NCBI RefSeq assembly: GCF_004664715.2
Contig: NC_051063.1
Coordinates: 114,128,829-114,192,828, forward strand
Origin: Peromyscus leucopus
Taxonomy: Eukaryota; Chordata; Mammalia; Rodentia; Cricetidae
Direction of reading: 5' to 3'
DNA: 64,000 nucleotides
Shown here: in pieces, positions 63,545-64,000 of the stretch
Position numbering within the stretch: the stretch's first letter is position 1
Layout of the letters: every line of letters begins with the position of its first letter
Notes under the pieces: model-generated
Told to the model about the DNA's origin: nothing
The model's database searches: none
The model's input: the letters and a program-made list of their open reading frames with translations, nothing else
Program-made: the position numbers and the translations under genes

Positions 63545-64000
63545 AATGGTGGCGCCAGCATTAAAAAGGCTATTAGGACGGTGCAGCAGATACTGAACTA
63601 CCCCAACCATATACCCCAAGCCTCACCACCATGGAGCCAGCCAGACTTCCACTCACTTTGAAGCTTCTTCTGCAGCTAAAAAGGATTCTTCCAGTACACA
63701 GTAGAGACTGGAAGTGCCAGAGAGTCCACAGATACTTGCTCTCACGAAGCAACAGCTCTTAACTAATGACTGGCAGAGATAGGCATCTAAATATCCCAGC
63801 TCCTTTGTCAGTGGGGAGACAGAGCCTAATGAGGGCTGTGCTTCTGCACTGATTCAAGGAGTTTCACGAGGCTTAAGTTACTGGCATTATAATGTCTCTT
63901 CATTAGAAACCATGCCTTCCCATCTTTTGTTTTTCCCCACTGTCCTTCTGATACTTTGTGTAATCATTATCCAAATAAACCACTTAAATGTGAATCCATG
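63545..64000 (+). other. Possible LTR-like 3' end, runs to window edge
   Basis: More balanced composition than its neighbours, with ccaccatggagccagccaga, ggggagacagagcctaatga, gaggcttaagttactggcat, tgtccttctgatactttgtg and a late AATAAA (ccaaataaaccacttaaatg, ~63972). A polyadenylation signal near the end of a ~450-base block suggests an ERVL-type LTR or the 3' end of a transcript. I cannot decide between them. Confidence 0.35.

Overview
The window looks like non-coding nuclear DNA from a muroid rodent, most likely a cricetid (hamster, vole or deer-mouse group) rather than mouse or rat. B1, B2/B3 and B4 SINEs, rodent L1 3' ends and MT-type MaLR LTRs establish the rodent origin. The cricetid suggestion is weaker: it rests on the form of the young B1 at 53703-53873 and on ERV LTRs at 22861-23157 and 54028-54520 that I associate with cricetid genomes. 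I found no protein-coding gene, exon with convincing splice context, tRNA, rRNA or CpG island. Open frames here are short (at most 152 codons). The longest lie in microsatellites, L1 3' UTRs or LTRs, and I treat them as chance.

Layout. 1-13 kb: AT-rich DNA with one MT-type LTR (1516-1886), other MaLR-style LTRs, B1 and B2 SINEs, old MIR/L2 relics and several microsatellites. 13-19.3 kb: a B4 SINE, a MaLR-style LTR, MLT1, MIR and L2 relics. 19.3-24.5 kb: densest block, with a rodent repeat carrying a degenerate ~38-bp tandem array, a MaLR internal region with its 3' MT LTR, and a second MaLR-style LTR whose 5' part has become a nine-unit, 41-bp minisatellite, itself split by an ERV LTR; MLT1 and an L1 3' end follow. 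25-27 kb: L1 3' UTR between SINEs. 28-36 kb: an ancient ~1.5-kb repeat with a nested B4, several MaLR-style LTRs, one with a CTG tract. 36-46 kb: B3 SINE, two LTR-like elements carrying B1-like modules, and L1 3' UTRs at 39.7-40.9 kb (+) and 42.3-43.3 kb (-). 46-54.5 kb: L1 ORF2 relic split by an MT LTR, two ERV-type LTRs, L1 3' UTR and the young B1. 55.3-58.5 kb: an ancient L1 split by a Tigger-like DNA transposon that was in turn invaded by two LTRs. 58.6-64 kb: L1 3' ends in both orientations around a small unexplained open frame, then mostly unique DNA.

The features do not form a pathway or operon. Their value is stratigraphic: nested insertions give a relative order of ancient MIR/L2/L1M/Tigger, then MLT1, then rodent MaLR, L1 and SINE, then the younger ERV LTRs and B1. 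Family names come from remembered consensus sequences without alignment, so boundaries are approximate, usually within 10-40 bases. Subfamily names are given only where I feel reasonably sure.
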